Shown piece after piece: positions 31,401 to 37,807 of a DNA stretch of 41,117 bases. The stretch is from the IMG/VR virus record IMGVR_UViG_3300023083_000107, positions 1-41,117 of that record; one strand, given 5' to 3'. The position numbers and the translations under genes were made by a program. Under the pieces are notes generated by a model, which had not been told where the DNA came from, ran no database searches, and was given only the letters and a program-made list of their open reading frames with translations. Source of the stretch: a virus. Positions within the stretch are counted from its first letter, which is position 1. Every line of letters begins with the position of its first letter.

Positions 31401-31664
31401 ATTCTTCTCCCGATTGGCTCTATGTGGCGAAGACTCAGCTCTTAGCCAGTTAGCATCCAATGAATAACCTCTGGCACGAGCTGCTTTCGAAAGCCGTTCT
31501 GCATAGTCAGTCTCTCCGGTGTAGTCAGTTCGAGGCAGGCACGCGCACTGGCGCCATTTGTTCAAAGCCTGATAGCTGCGTCCACATGCCTTAGCTGCCG
31601 CCCCAATCCCCCCAGCGGCGTGAAACGCAAAAGCCAGCGCATTAGGGAAATCCAAAGGGCCCAT
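31398..31664 (-). CDS. Cro-like repressor (YdaS-type)
   Basis: 88 residues from ATG 31664 with GGAGATG upstream. Residues about 8-40 (FAFHAAGGIGAAAKACGRSY, then QALNKWRQ) form a helix-turn-helix of the YdaS/Cro type. It is the first gene of the leftward early operon and diverges from cI across an 80-base operator region. In the family it turns off the repressor promoter to favour lytic growth. Confidence 0.82.
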   Translation of the reverse strand: MGPLDFPNALAFAFHAAGGIGAAAKACGRSYQALNKWRQCACLPRTDYTGETDYAERLSKAARARGYSLDANWLRAESSPHRANREKN

Positions 31665-31688
31665 TTCATCTCCAAGAAGTTAAACCCA

Positions 31689-31726
31689 AGGTTGATATTA
31701 TCCTGCAACTGACAGTTAATCAACCT
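31689..31726 (-). promoter_or_regulatory. Leftward early promoter with flanking operator half-sites
   Basis: Minus strand: TTGATT (31723-31718), 17 bases, TAATAT (31700-31695). Inverted half-sites AGGTTGAT (31689-31696) and ATCAACCT (31719-31726) cover the -10 and -35 elements, as expected for an operator bound by CI or the Cro-like protein. Confidence 0.75.
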
Positions 31727-31744
31727 CTGTGTGACTATCAACGA

Positions 31745-32467
31745 ATGATTGATAAACAAGATATGCGAACCAAATTCAGTGCTCGTCTTCACGAAGCGCT
31801 CGACGATGCAGCCATCAGGAAGCACGGCAGGGGTACTGACATCCTAGAAAAGCTTAAAAGAAGCAGGGTCTCCAAAACACCTCAAGCCATATCCAAATGG
31901 CTCAATGGTGGTGCGATTCCCGAAGCAGATAGCATGGAAATTCTCGCTTACTGGCTGCAAGTGCGTCGTGAATGGTTGGAGTATGGTGTGCTCCCTAAGC
32001 GATCGGTATTCGAGAAATCTCACGGAAACACAAGCCAGCTCAGCCTTCTCGAGCTCCGCCAATCTTTGGGTAAAGTTCCAATAATTTCTTGGGCTCAGGC
32101 CGCCCTATGGCGCAGCAAGATGGCCGAACTGGATATTGAAAACCCAGACGAATGGATTGCCTGTCCGGTGGCGATCAGCAAGTTTGGTTATGCGCTTAAA
32201 GTCGAGGGTGACTCAATGACTAATTTAGGCATGGGACGCACCTACCCGCCTGAAAGTATCATTTTTGTTGATCCTGAAGTCCCGATTGAAGATGGTGATC
32301 GAGTAATTGCGAAACTCCCTAACGCAAGCCAAGCGACCTTTAAAGTTCTGACCTCAGATATGGAGAAACGATTTTTGAAGCCGATAAACCCCCAGTACCC
32401 TACCATTGAGATTGGGAAGGACACTGAGCTGTGCGGGAAAATAGTCGGGTTATTTGTGGCCGAATGA
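31745..32467 (+). CDS. CI-type repressor with S24 peptidase domain
   Basis: 240 residues. The N-terminal DNA-binding part has SKTPQAISKWLNGGAIP (43-59) as helix-turn-helix. The C-terminal LexA-like domain has Ser157 in EGDSMT and Lys200 in ATFKVL. The cleavage region reads SWAQAALW, so the usual Ala-Gly is Ala119-Ala120. It maintains lysogeny by repressing the leftward early promoter and probably others. The start has no clear ribosome site, as often with cI; an internal ATG at 31763 is an alternative. Confidence 0.9.
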   Translation: MIDKQDMRTKFSARLHEALDDAAIRKHGRGTDILEKLKRSRVSKTPQAISKWLNGGAIPEADSMEILAYWLQVRREWLEYGVLPKRSVFEKSHGNTSQLSLLELRQSLGKVPIISWAQAALWRSKMAELDIENPDEWIACPVAISKFGYALKVEGDSMTNLGMGRTYPPESIIFVDPEVPIEDGDRVIAKLPNASQATFKVLTSDMEKRFLKPINPQYPTIEIGKDTELCGKIVGLFVAE

Positions 32468-32493
32468 TGAGTCTACATATTCAGACTCATCAT
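32464..32493. terminator. Bidirectional hairpin between cI and OLD-like genes
   Basis: ATGATGAGTCT, 8-base loop, AGACTCATCAT: a perfect 11-base stem between two convergent genes whose stops are 37 bases apart. No long T-run on either side, so termination strength is uncertain. It partly overlaps the cI stop codon. Confidence 0.6.
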
Positions 32494-32503
32494 TAATCGA
32501 AAC

Positions 32504-34033
32504 TTACCTGAATATTGGGCCAAAAAGAGCATGCAAATCCGCAGGATCCGAATACCTGAAGCTAGCATATTCAGAAAACAACACTCGTTTTACATGCAAG
32601 TCGTCCAAGCCTGTTTTGTTCGATATTTTACCAACCAAATTCGAAAGCCGATCTTTAGCGCGATCTCGAAGATTGGCTTTAGTAAGCAATTGATAGTCTC
32701 TCAATTTCATCATTGTAGCGACATCTAATCTATTTCCAGCAAAAGCATTGTTAATTCTATCCATCAGAATCGCATCATTTAATGCATTACCTTCCAGCAT
32801 TTCAATCACCCCAAGCTCGGGAGTGCATGGCAAATACCGAAGATTATTCTCCACAGCGGCAAATAACTCTAACGCTTTAACCTCGTTATCTTTTCTATAT
32901 TTAACTAGACTCTCAGTCTTCACGTCCAGATCTAGCACGGCGTATCGCTTAACGTAATCCGGAAAAATAGAACCACCAGCGCGCAGCATCTCTAAAACCT
33001 GGATGAAGCCGCCTACGGGCATCACTTTGAAGAGAGGTTGACCTGGCCGCGTCGCCTGCACGATTTTTAGATACATTTCGCACATCAAGCCCAAGAGAAT
33101 CTGGGCATGGCGATCCTCCACATAGAAAATGAAATCGGTACCATATTCCTCGTCAAACGCGATATCACCGAGTACTTGAGCTGGGTAGGCCTGCATTTGT
33201 ACATCAACCACACCAGCGGCGTTTGGCTTCAGAAAAATCAAATTTCTTCTCTGAATATTTTTAATAAGAGTTGCTGAATGCGTGGAAAATAGCACCGTAA
33301 GTTTTTTTTCTATAGCAAAAAGGATAACCTGCTGCAGAAGTCTTACTTGGGCGAGAGGGTGCAGCGCCATCTCAACCTCATCAATTAGCAAAAGACTACC
33401 ATCTGCAGCTGCGGTAATTTTTTTTGCTAATTTGAAAACGCAAAGCTCCCCAAGACTAAAGTTCTTCTCCGAGTAAAACATCTTCTTACCGCCGGATGTG
33501 GTATATGGGACTAAGTAGGCATCACTCCCCAGACCTCTACGCGTATTTACGTAGCACAGGCGATCCCATTTAGAATCGCCCAATACCAGTGTTAGAAAGT
33601 CCTTTACGGCTTTCTTAGCAGGCTTGTGCTTGACGTCTTTGACTTCATCAGGATAAGGCTCAATTCTAGCCCCGTTAGCCTCAATATAATCTACGGTGCT
33701 AAATGGAAACTTCTTCAGAAGGTCAGCCTTACTCCTAGGCGTTGCTCGCCATCTTTGCCCACCATATCGATAAGAAACGCTGGCCCCACCGAGGAAATAC
33801 TCAATTTTTGAGTCAGCAAAGGAGTCCACTTGATCTAGGGCTGAGTTATTTCTGTAATATTTCTGAAAAGCGTTTTGGGATCCCAGCCTATATAGCGCTC
33901 CGAAAAGGCTAGTTTTTCCTGAGCCATTCAAACCGGTAATTACCCAGACACCAGGTGCGGGGATGTTGAACTCTAGTTCAGTGATACTCTTCACGTTAGT
34001 GATTTTGACTTTCATGTCCGTAATCCAATCCAT
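32504..34033 (-). CDS. OLD-like ATPase with TOPRIM nuclease domain
   Basis: 509 residues; ATG 34015 (MKVKITNVKSI) is an alternative start. An ABC-type AAA ATPase: Walker A GLNGSGKTS (34-42), signature FSLGEL (192-197), Walker B LLLIDEVEMALHP (214-226), H-loop STHSAT (250-255). The C-terminal part reads as TOPRIM: FIFYVEDRHAQ with Glu306, then AVLDLDVK with Asp368 and Asp370. This order fits OLD-family nucleases, several of which block phage growth. It is A/T-rich compared with phage genes, leftward, and convergent with cI, the classic place for a lysogenic accessory gene. No UvrD-like partner is next to it. Confidence 0.78.
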   Translation of the reverse strand: MDWITDMKVKITNVKSITELEFNIPAPGVWVITGLNGSGKTSLFGALYRLGSQNAFQKYYRNNSALDQVDSFADSKIEYFLGGASVSYRYGGQRWRATPRSKADLLKKFPFSTVDYIEANGARIEPYPDEVKDVKHKPAKKAVKDFLTLVLGDSKWDRLCYVNTRRGLGSDAYLVPYTTSGGKKMFYSEKNFSLGELCVFKLAKKITAAADGSLLLIDEVEMALHPLAQVRLLQQVILFAIEKKLTVLFSTHSATLIKNIQRRNLIFLKPNAAGVVDVQMQAYPAQVLGDIAFDEEYGTDFIFYVEDRHAQILLGLMCEMYLKIVQATRPGQPLFKVMPVGGFIQVLEMLRAGGSIFPDYVKRYAVLDLDVKTESLVKYRKDNEVKALELFAAVENNLRYLPCTPELGVIEMLEGNALNDAILMDRINNAFAGNRLDVATMMKLRDYQLLTKANLRDRAKDRLSNLVGKISNKTGLDDLHVKRVLFSEYASFRYSDPADLHALFGPIFR

Positions 34034-34099
34034 AAGCTATGACATCTAAACGCCATCATACCTCCGACCTGCGGTCGTTAGGCCAGATTTGAAAAATAT

Positions 34100-34128
34100 T
34101 TGACAATATTAAACCATTAGTTGATATT
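34100..34128 (+). promoter_or_regulatory. Rightward promoter of the small early operon
   Basis: TTGACA (34100-34105), 17-base spacer, GATATT (34123-34128), in an A/T-rich stretch 36 bases before the first small gene. The -10 lies in GTTGATATT, a 9-mer also found at the Cro promoter (31691-31699). An inverted repeat CGACC/GGTCG lies at 34065-34077. Confidence 0.7.
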
Positions 34129-34163
34129 TCTCCTCACTCTCCACCACAGAGCGAGGCATCACC

Positions 34164-34343
34164 ATGCACACCACAGCAACGTTGCACGTCCACCCGACGT
34201 GCGTTCACAAGCGGCACCTGATTGAGCAGCTGCAAGTCACCACCGGCTGCTCGGTCATCCTTCACGACGGTAAGCCACGGCTTGCCCCTCAGCGTCATCG
34301 CCCTACCCGGCCATTCGGAAGCAACGGAGGTTGGGCCGCATGA
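34164..34343 (+). CDS. Small early phage protein, unknown
   Basis: 59 residues, His- and Arg-rich (MHTTATLHVHPTCVHKRHLI at the start). It is the first gene after the rightward promoter, with GAGCGAGG upstream, and overlaps the next gene by 4 bases (ATGA). The His and Cys content suggests metal or nucleic acid binding, not shown. Confidence 0.6.
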   Translation: MHTTATLHVHPTCVHKRHLIEQLQVTTGCSVILHDGKPRLAPQRHRPTRPFGSNGGWAA

Positions 34344-34666
34344 AGAGGCTATTCGTCGAAAAAAGATCCATGCCGTTGTTCAGGGCTCAGTACAATCTCA
34401 ACGGCACGTTCAGGCACAAATGCTTTTCCCTGCATTCGGATGAAAGAGTCCCGTATCAGCTCACTGTTGAGCGCGGCGCGCAGGCCACGACTTTCGTGGT
34501 CGAGATGCTGGGCCAGCGGCACAGCCTGACGCTGCACAAGATCCCCAAGCACATCGATTTGCGCCTGGCTGATTTCGTGGAAAGCATCGCCAACGGTCAT
34601 ACCGACACAGGCGAGTCCCTCCCCCATCTGGCCCGGTCTGCAGTTCCTGCAGAACGCGCCGTATGA
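34340..34666 (+). CDS. Early phage protein, unknown
   Basis: 108 residues from ATG 34340, coupled to the previous gene by ATGA. Basic N-terminus (MKRLFVEKRSMPLFRAQYNL) followed by beta-type sequence (TTFVVEMLGQRHSLTLHKI). No family recognised. Its place in the early operon of a Pseudomonas prophage suggests a DNA- or host-takeover role, not proven. Confidence 0.65.
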   Translation: MKRLFVEKRSMPLFRAQYNLNGTFRHKCFSLHSDERVPYQLTVERGAQATTFVVEMLGQRHSLTLHKIPKHIDLRLADFVESIANGHTDTGESLPHLARSAVPAERAV

Positions 34667-34676
34667 GAAGGCTTTC

Positions 34677-34961
34677 ATGGAACGCACCCTCTTACAGACC
34701 GCCCAGTACCTCGGCATCGGCCAGAGGCAACTGATCAAGCAGATGCGTGAAAAGCAGCTGCTCAATCAGTTCAACCTGCCCGCCTACCCCACACGCGACC
34801 GCGCCTATCTCGGCGTCAAGGAAGGCCGCTGGTATCACCCGGAGGCAGGCTTGCAATACAGCCAGTCAACCCGGGTCAAGCAAGCGGGCATCCCCTGGTT
34901 GGCTAATCAGCTCGGTATCGATCTTCCGCCACCACCGGACGAGCGCCGTTATGTGGCCTAG
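34677..34961 (+). CDS. KilA-C/antirepressor C-terminal-like small protein
   Basis: 94 residues. The helix-turn-helix-like start TLLQTAQYLGIGQRQLIKQM, followed by LNQFNLPAYPTRDRAYLGVK and KQAGIPWLANQLGI, resembles the KilA-C domain found at the C-terminus of phage antirepressors, here standing alone. Ribosome site GAGAAGG. Probably binds DNA. It overlaps the next small gene by 11 bases. Confidence 0.7.
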   Translation: MERTLLQTAQYLGIGQRQLIKQMREKQLLNQFNLPAYPTRDRAYLGVKEGRWYHPEAGLQYSQSTRVKQAGIPWLANQLGIDLPPPPDERRYVA

Positions 34962-35121
34962 GGAATACGCCCGTCAGATAGTCGTCCTGAGCACGCGAGA
35001 GCAACGCAACGCCGCGCTGCTTGAGGTGCCGGAGCATCTGCGCGACATCACCAAGCGTCATTGTTTGAATAGCTGGAACCATCCAAACCGGAGAAAGAAA
35101 AATGAATCACGAAGCGATTGA
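34951..35121 (+). CDS. Small conserved-looking early protein
   Basis: 56 residues: MWPREYARQIVVLSTREQRN, then ALLEVPEHLRDITKRHC and a basic tail. Small proteins starting with this W-P-R-E pattern occur, as I recall, in many Pseudomonas prophages; function unknown. It overlaps both neighbours (11 bases before, 20 after). Confidence 0.65.
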   Translation: MWPREYARQIVVLSTREQRNAALLEVPEHLRDITKRHCLNSWNHPNRRKKNESRSD

Positions 35122-35476
35122 TCGGCAGCTTATTGAGCTGCTGAGGATGCCCATAAGGCGGCGGACCACCACGCGCCTCAGTGCTGGGCTAAATGAACTC
35201 GCAGCTGCCGCGGGGGTACATGCCGTAGGTATGAGTCCGATTCAGCAGGAGCAGGTCAAGCTGCTTGCCATCGCCGACTCACTTGCAAGCGAGCTCGGAA
35301 CGACCAAGAGTTCAGTACTACTTGATTTGACCAACCACGAAGATCACGCCTGGATAAACCCCTTAACCCTGGTAATGCACCGAAAAACGGGCGACTACTT
35401 AATGGGACATGGCCGCTCTGCACAGGAGGCCCTGAGAGACCTCCACGAATACACACCCAAGAGCACGGCTGCATGA
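35102..35476 (+). CDS. Early phage protein, unknown
   Basis: 124 residues with GGAG upstream of ATG 35102. The N-terminal half is helical (LIELLRMPIRRRTTTRLSAG); the C-terminal half contains NPLTLVMHRKTGDYLMGHGR. No family recognised. It ends in an ATGA overlap with the first PrtN-like gene, so the two are probably translated together. Confidence 0.65.
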   Translation: MNHEAIDRQLIELLRMPIRRRTTTRLSAGLNELAAAAGVHAVGMSPIQQEQVKLLAIADSLASELGTTKSSVLLDLTNHEDHAWINPLTLVMHRKTGDYLMGHGRSAQEALRDLHEYTPKSTAA

Positions 35477-35799
35477 AAGACGCTAACCAAACCCCACTGC
35501 GCCTGATGCCCGCGCCGGAGGCGGCCACCGTTGAGCTGCTCTACCGCACCTTCGGCGACGTGCTGATCCCCCTGGACAAGCTGCGCGCGCAGTACTTTCG
35601 CAACCTCAACGACCGTTCGTTCGCAGCGGAGATCGAGAGCGGCCGCATTCAGCTCCCGGTCACCACCCTGGACACCAGCCGCAAGGCACCCAAATTCGCC
35701 CACATCCGCCACGTCGCGGCCCTGATCGACATTCGTGCTTACAAGGCCGACGAAGACATGGCAGAGGCGCAAGAAGAATCACCTAACCAACCGACGTAA
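35473..35799 (+). CDS. PrtN-like pyocin activator paralog (divergent)
   Basis: 108 residues. TVELLYRTFGDVLIPLDKLR, YFRNLNDRSFAAEIESGRIQ-type sequence, LPVTTLDTSRKAP and HVAALIDIRAY follow the PrtN family layout (aromatic start, IPLD, short HTH, LPV, then a helix with DI-Y). PrtN in P. aeruginosa activates pyocin genes after DNA damage. A clearer PrtN homologue lies 2 kb downstream in the same operon, so this is a second, more diverged copy with longer ends. Confidence 0.7.
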   Translation: MKDANQTPLRLMPAPEAATVELLYRTFGDVLIPLDKLRAQYFRNLNDRSFAAEIESGRIQLPVTTLDTSRKAPKFAHIRHVAALIDIRAYKADEDMAEAQEESPNQPT

Positions 35800-35847
35800 C
35801 CCTAAAGGCTGCCACCACCGGCCGAGCAAAACGCAAGGAGCACACCC

Positions 35848-36255
35848 ATGGACACACAACAGACACTCGCCCTTATCGGGATGATCATTGCCATCGCCTT
35901 TCTGTACTGGCTCGCCTACCAGCAAGGTGTGAAGCGCGGCCATGCCCAAAGCAAGATCGCACAAAAACTTACACATACAGCAGCACTGACCGAAGCCAGG
36001 CAAGCCCTCGGCCAAGCGCGCTTTCTCAACCGTCGGATGCGAGCCCACTGCGACAGCGTCGACGCACGCTCCCGCATGGGCGAGCCCGAGCGGCAGGTCT
36101 TGATGCAGGTCGCATCGACGCTCACCCGGGCTGCAGAGAGATTGCTGAACACTCGAAATGGAGAGGCCGAGGCCGACGAGCTGATAAGGCTGCGCAACAA
36201 GACGCTGATCATCGCCAGCATGCTTGCCCCCATCGAACTGGGAGACGCAGCATGA
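35848..36255 (+). CDS. Membrane-anchored helical early protein
   Basis: 135 residues. One N-terminal membrane helix (LALIGMIIAIAFLYWLAYQQ, about 7-26) is followed by a cytoplasmic helical region rich in Ala, Arg and Glu. No family recognised. It ends with an ATGA overlap to a 22-codon frame. Confidence 0.65.
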   Translation: MDTQQTLALIGMIIAIAFLYWLAYQQGVKRGHAQSKIAQKLTHTAALTEARQALGQARFLNRRMRAHCDSVDARSRMGEPERQVLMQVASTLTRAAERLLNTRNGEAEADELIRLRNKTLIIASMLAPIELGDAA

Positions 36256-36320
36256 TCCAGCCCAACAGCGAATCCCAAACATACGGCGCCCCCGTCAACG
36301 CATGGAGGAACGGTGCATGA
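36252..36320 (+). CDS. Possible 22-residue coupling peptide
   Basis: MIQPNSESQTYGAPVNAWRN plus two residues. It starts inside the stop of the preceding gene (ATGA) and its own stop overlaps ATG 36317 of the next (ATGA). A GGAGG at 36304-36308 lies inside it. It could be a real small protein or just a link for translational coupling. Confidence 0.4.
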   Translation: MIQPNSESQTYGAPVNAWRNGA

Positions 36321-37509
36321 GCTGGCTCTTTTCGCGGGCGCTGCTGGCGGGATACTCGGCGGCCACTTGCTGGGCTGGCGCACCGTCTGCGCCGTTGAGC
36401 GTGATGCCTACGCCGCACAGGTTCTCGCGCAACGACAAAACGATGGCGCCCTCCCACCTTTCCCGATTTGGTCTGACGTGCGCAGTTTTGACGGCCGACC
36501 ATGGCGAGGAATTGTTGATGTGGTATCGGGCGGGTTTCCCTGCCAGGACATCTCAGCTGCAGGCGGCGGCGCCGGGATCGACGGCGAGCGCTCCGGGCTG
36601 TGGCGAGAAATGGCGCGAATCATCAGTGAGGTTCGATGTGAAAGCGTCCTGCTGGAAAACTCACCGCTGCTTGTGGGACGAGGCCTTGCCGTGGTCCTCG
36701 GTGACCTTACCCGCCTGGGGTATGACGCTCAATGGTGTTGTATTTCAGCAGCCGACTGCGGCGCGCCCCATAAGCGCGACCGCATCTGGCTTGTGGCCCA
36801 CGCCAACCGTGCATGGCAACCACAACCAGCCGGGCAGCAGCAAGCACGCCGGATGGGGCCTGAGCAGCGCCGTCAAACAATGGACATCCCCCAGCCACAA
36901 ACCCACCTGGTCCCGAGCTCGTTCCACGTCGACCGCCCATACGTGGCCAACGCCCGTGGCGAGCATGGCCAAGGGATCTTCACCCAACGCCCTCACCCGC
37001 AAATCTGGCGCGAGCCGCACCCGGGACCGGCTGGATCACGCTGTCATGGCCTCAGACCATGGCCACCTGAACCCGGAGTGGGTCGAGTGGCTGATGGGCT
37101 GGCCCATCGGCTGGACCGACTTAAAGCCCTTGGAAATGGCCAGGTTCCGCGAGTGGCAGCAACAGCATTCAATTTCCTGCACAACAACCCAAAGCAAGAA
37201 GGCAGCATGATGGACACACTCAAACAACTGGCCATACAAGCCAACGACATCACCTGCAGCGGGCCACTCATCCATCCCGCATGCCCTGCACCCTATCGCC
37301 TGTTTCTGGCTGCAGCGACACCGGCGGCGATCATCGATTTGTATGAGCGGATGGAGGCATCCGAACGCCAGGCCGAAAAAGCCCGGACCATCCACCAGCT
37401 CGTCGACGGCCTCGCCCAAGACGTCGAAGGCAAGGTCCGCAAGCTCCACGAGGCCATGACCACAGCCCACAAAATGCCGACGTTCGAGATCGACAAGGAG
37501 TGCAAATGA
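36313..37509 (+). CDS. C5 cytosine DNA methyltransferase (frame a)
   Basis: 398 residues from GTG 36313. C5 motifs in order: LALFAGAAGGILGG (4-17, motif I), GGFPCQDIS with catalytic Cys77 (motif IV), LLENSP with Glu115 (motif VI), RDRIWLVAHA (155-164, motif VIII), and GRVADGLAHRLDRLKALGNG then QVPRVAATAF (257-286, motifs IX-X). The methylase ends near residue 289; the frame then runs without a stop into a separate small protein (from 37207). The region between motifs VIII and IX is Gln/Pro/Arg-rich. From 36317 to 37210 the +1 frame is also open and reads like another phage protein. Orphan methylase; no cognate nuclease seen. Confidence 0.85.
   Translation: MHELALFAGAAGGILGGHLLGWRTVCAVERDAYAAQVLAQRQNDGALPPFPIWSDVRSFDGRPWRGIVDVVSGGFPCQDISAAGGGAGIDGERSGLWREMARIISEVRCESVLLENSPLLVGRGLAVVLGDLTRLGYDAQWCCISAADCGAPHKRDRIWLVAHANRAWQPQPAGQQQARRMGPEQRRQTMDIPQPQTHLVPSSFHVDRPYVANARGEHGQGIFTQRPHPQIWREPHPGPAGSRCHGLRPWPPEPGVGRVADGLAHRLDRLKALGNGQVPRVAATAFNFLHNNPKQEGSMMDTLKQLAIQANDITCSGPLIHPACPAPYRLFLAAATPAAIIDLYERMEASERQAEKARTIHQLVDGLAQDVEGKVRKLHEAMTTAHKMPTFEIDKECK
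36317..37210 (+). CDS. Overlapping phage protein in +1 frame of the methyltransferase (frame b)
   Basis: 297 residues from ATG 36317, 8 bases after GGAGG; the frame itself is open from 36224. Protein-like blocks include VLTADHGEELLMWYRAGFPA (58-77), RFDVKASCWKTHRCLW (105-120), SSVTLPAWGMTLNGVV (127-142), ASGLWPTPT (156-164), TWPTPVASMAKGSSP (209-223) and LNPEWVEWLMGWPIGWTDL (251-269). From memory, proteins with this order of motifs occur in other phages next to or merged with C5 methylases. The stop (TGA 37208-37210) overlaps ATG 37207 of the next gene, and most third positions are G or C. Both points suggest real translation. Function unknown; a target-recognition or modification partner is possible. 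Confidence 0.65.
   Translation: MSWLFSRALLAGYSAATCWAGAPSAPLSVMPTPHRFSRNDKTMAPSHLSRFGLTCAVLTADHGEELLMWYRAGFPARTSQLQAAAPGSTASAPGCGEKWRESSVRFDVKASCWKTHRCLWDEALPWSSVTLPAWGMTLNGVVFQQPTAARPISATASGLWPTPTVHGNHNQPGSSKHAGWGLSSAVKQWTSPSHKPTWSRARSTSTAHTWPTPVASMAKGSSPNALTRKSGASRTRDRLDHAVMASDHGHLNPEWVEWLMGWPIGWTDLKPLEMARFREWQQQHSISCTTTQSKKAA
37207..37509 (+). CDS. Ea22-like small early protein
   Basis: 100 residues from ATG 37207 (AAGAAGG upstream; ATG 37210 also possible). It is in frame with the methyltransferase and could be made alone or as its C-terminal extension. YRLFLAAATPAAIIDLYERM is typical of Ea22-like early proteins; a coiled helical part follows. Function unknown. It ends with ATGA overlap to the PrtN gene. 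Confidence 0.7.
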   Translation: MMDTLKQLAIQANDITCSGPLIHPACPAPYRLFLAAATPAAIIDLYERMEASERQAEKARTIHQLVDGLAQDVEGKVRKLHEAMTTAHKMPTFEIDKECK

Positions 37510-37796
37510 ACACGTTATTTCTGCTGATGGCTCAGTACGACGCCCATGCTGTCATCCCCCTCGACCGCGTGTGCGCGGACTACATGAACCTGTCGGTTGA
37601 GAAATTTAAGCGGAAGCGGCTGATGGGGGAGATTGATATTCCGGTGGTGAGGTTGGGGGCTGATACGCAAAAGGCCGGATTGGGGATATATCTTAAAGAT
37701 TTAGCGGACTACATCGATCGGCAACGAGATAAAGCTGCCAAGGAACAGAATCAATTAATGGGGCGACACTCGGAAAAGGTATCCACCCCCCCTTAA
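37506..37796 (+). CDS. prtN: PrtN-family pyocin activator
   Basis: 96 residues from ATG 37506 with AAGGAG upstream. MNTLFLLMAQYDAHAVIPLD, MNLSVEKFKRKRLMGEID, IPVVRLGADTQKAGLGIYLK and DLADYIDRQR match PrtN of P. aeruginosa along most of its length. In pyocin clusters PrtN is repressed by PrtR and activates structural genes after DNA damage. Here it is last in the rightward early operon; targets in this phage are not known. Its stop is 11 bases from the end of the opposite nuclease-like gene. Confidence 0.9.
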   Translation: MNTLFLLMAQYDAHAVIPLDRVCADYMNLSVEKFKRKRLMGEIDIPVVRLGADTQKAGLGIYLKDLADYIDRQRDKAAKEQNQLMGRHSEKVSTPP

Positions 37797-37807
37797 CCGT
37801 ATCAAAG

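Noticed and set aside
31192-31401. Plus-strand 69-codon frame between cII and cro
   Set aside because: No good ribosome site, low-complexity composition, and it crosses the palindrome and the hairpin. The shorter frame at 31313 is mentioned instead as a possibility.
34349-34765. Minus-strand 138-codon frame
   Set aside because: Antisense to two small early genes that have ribosome sites and an ATGA overlap in the rightward operon.
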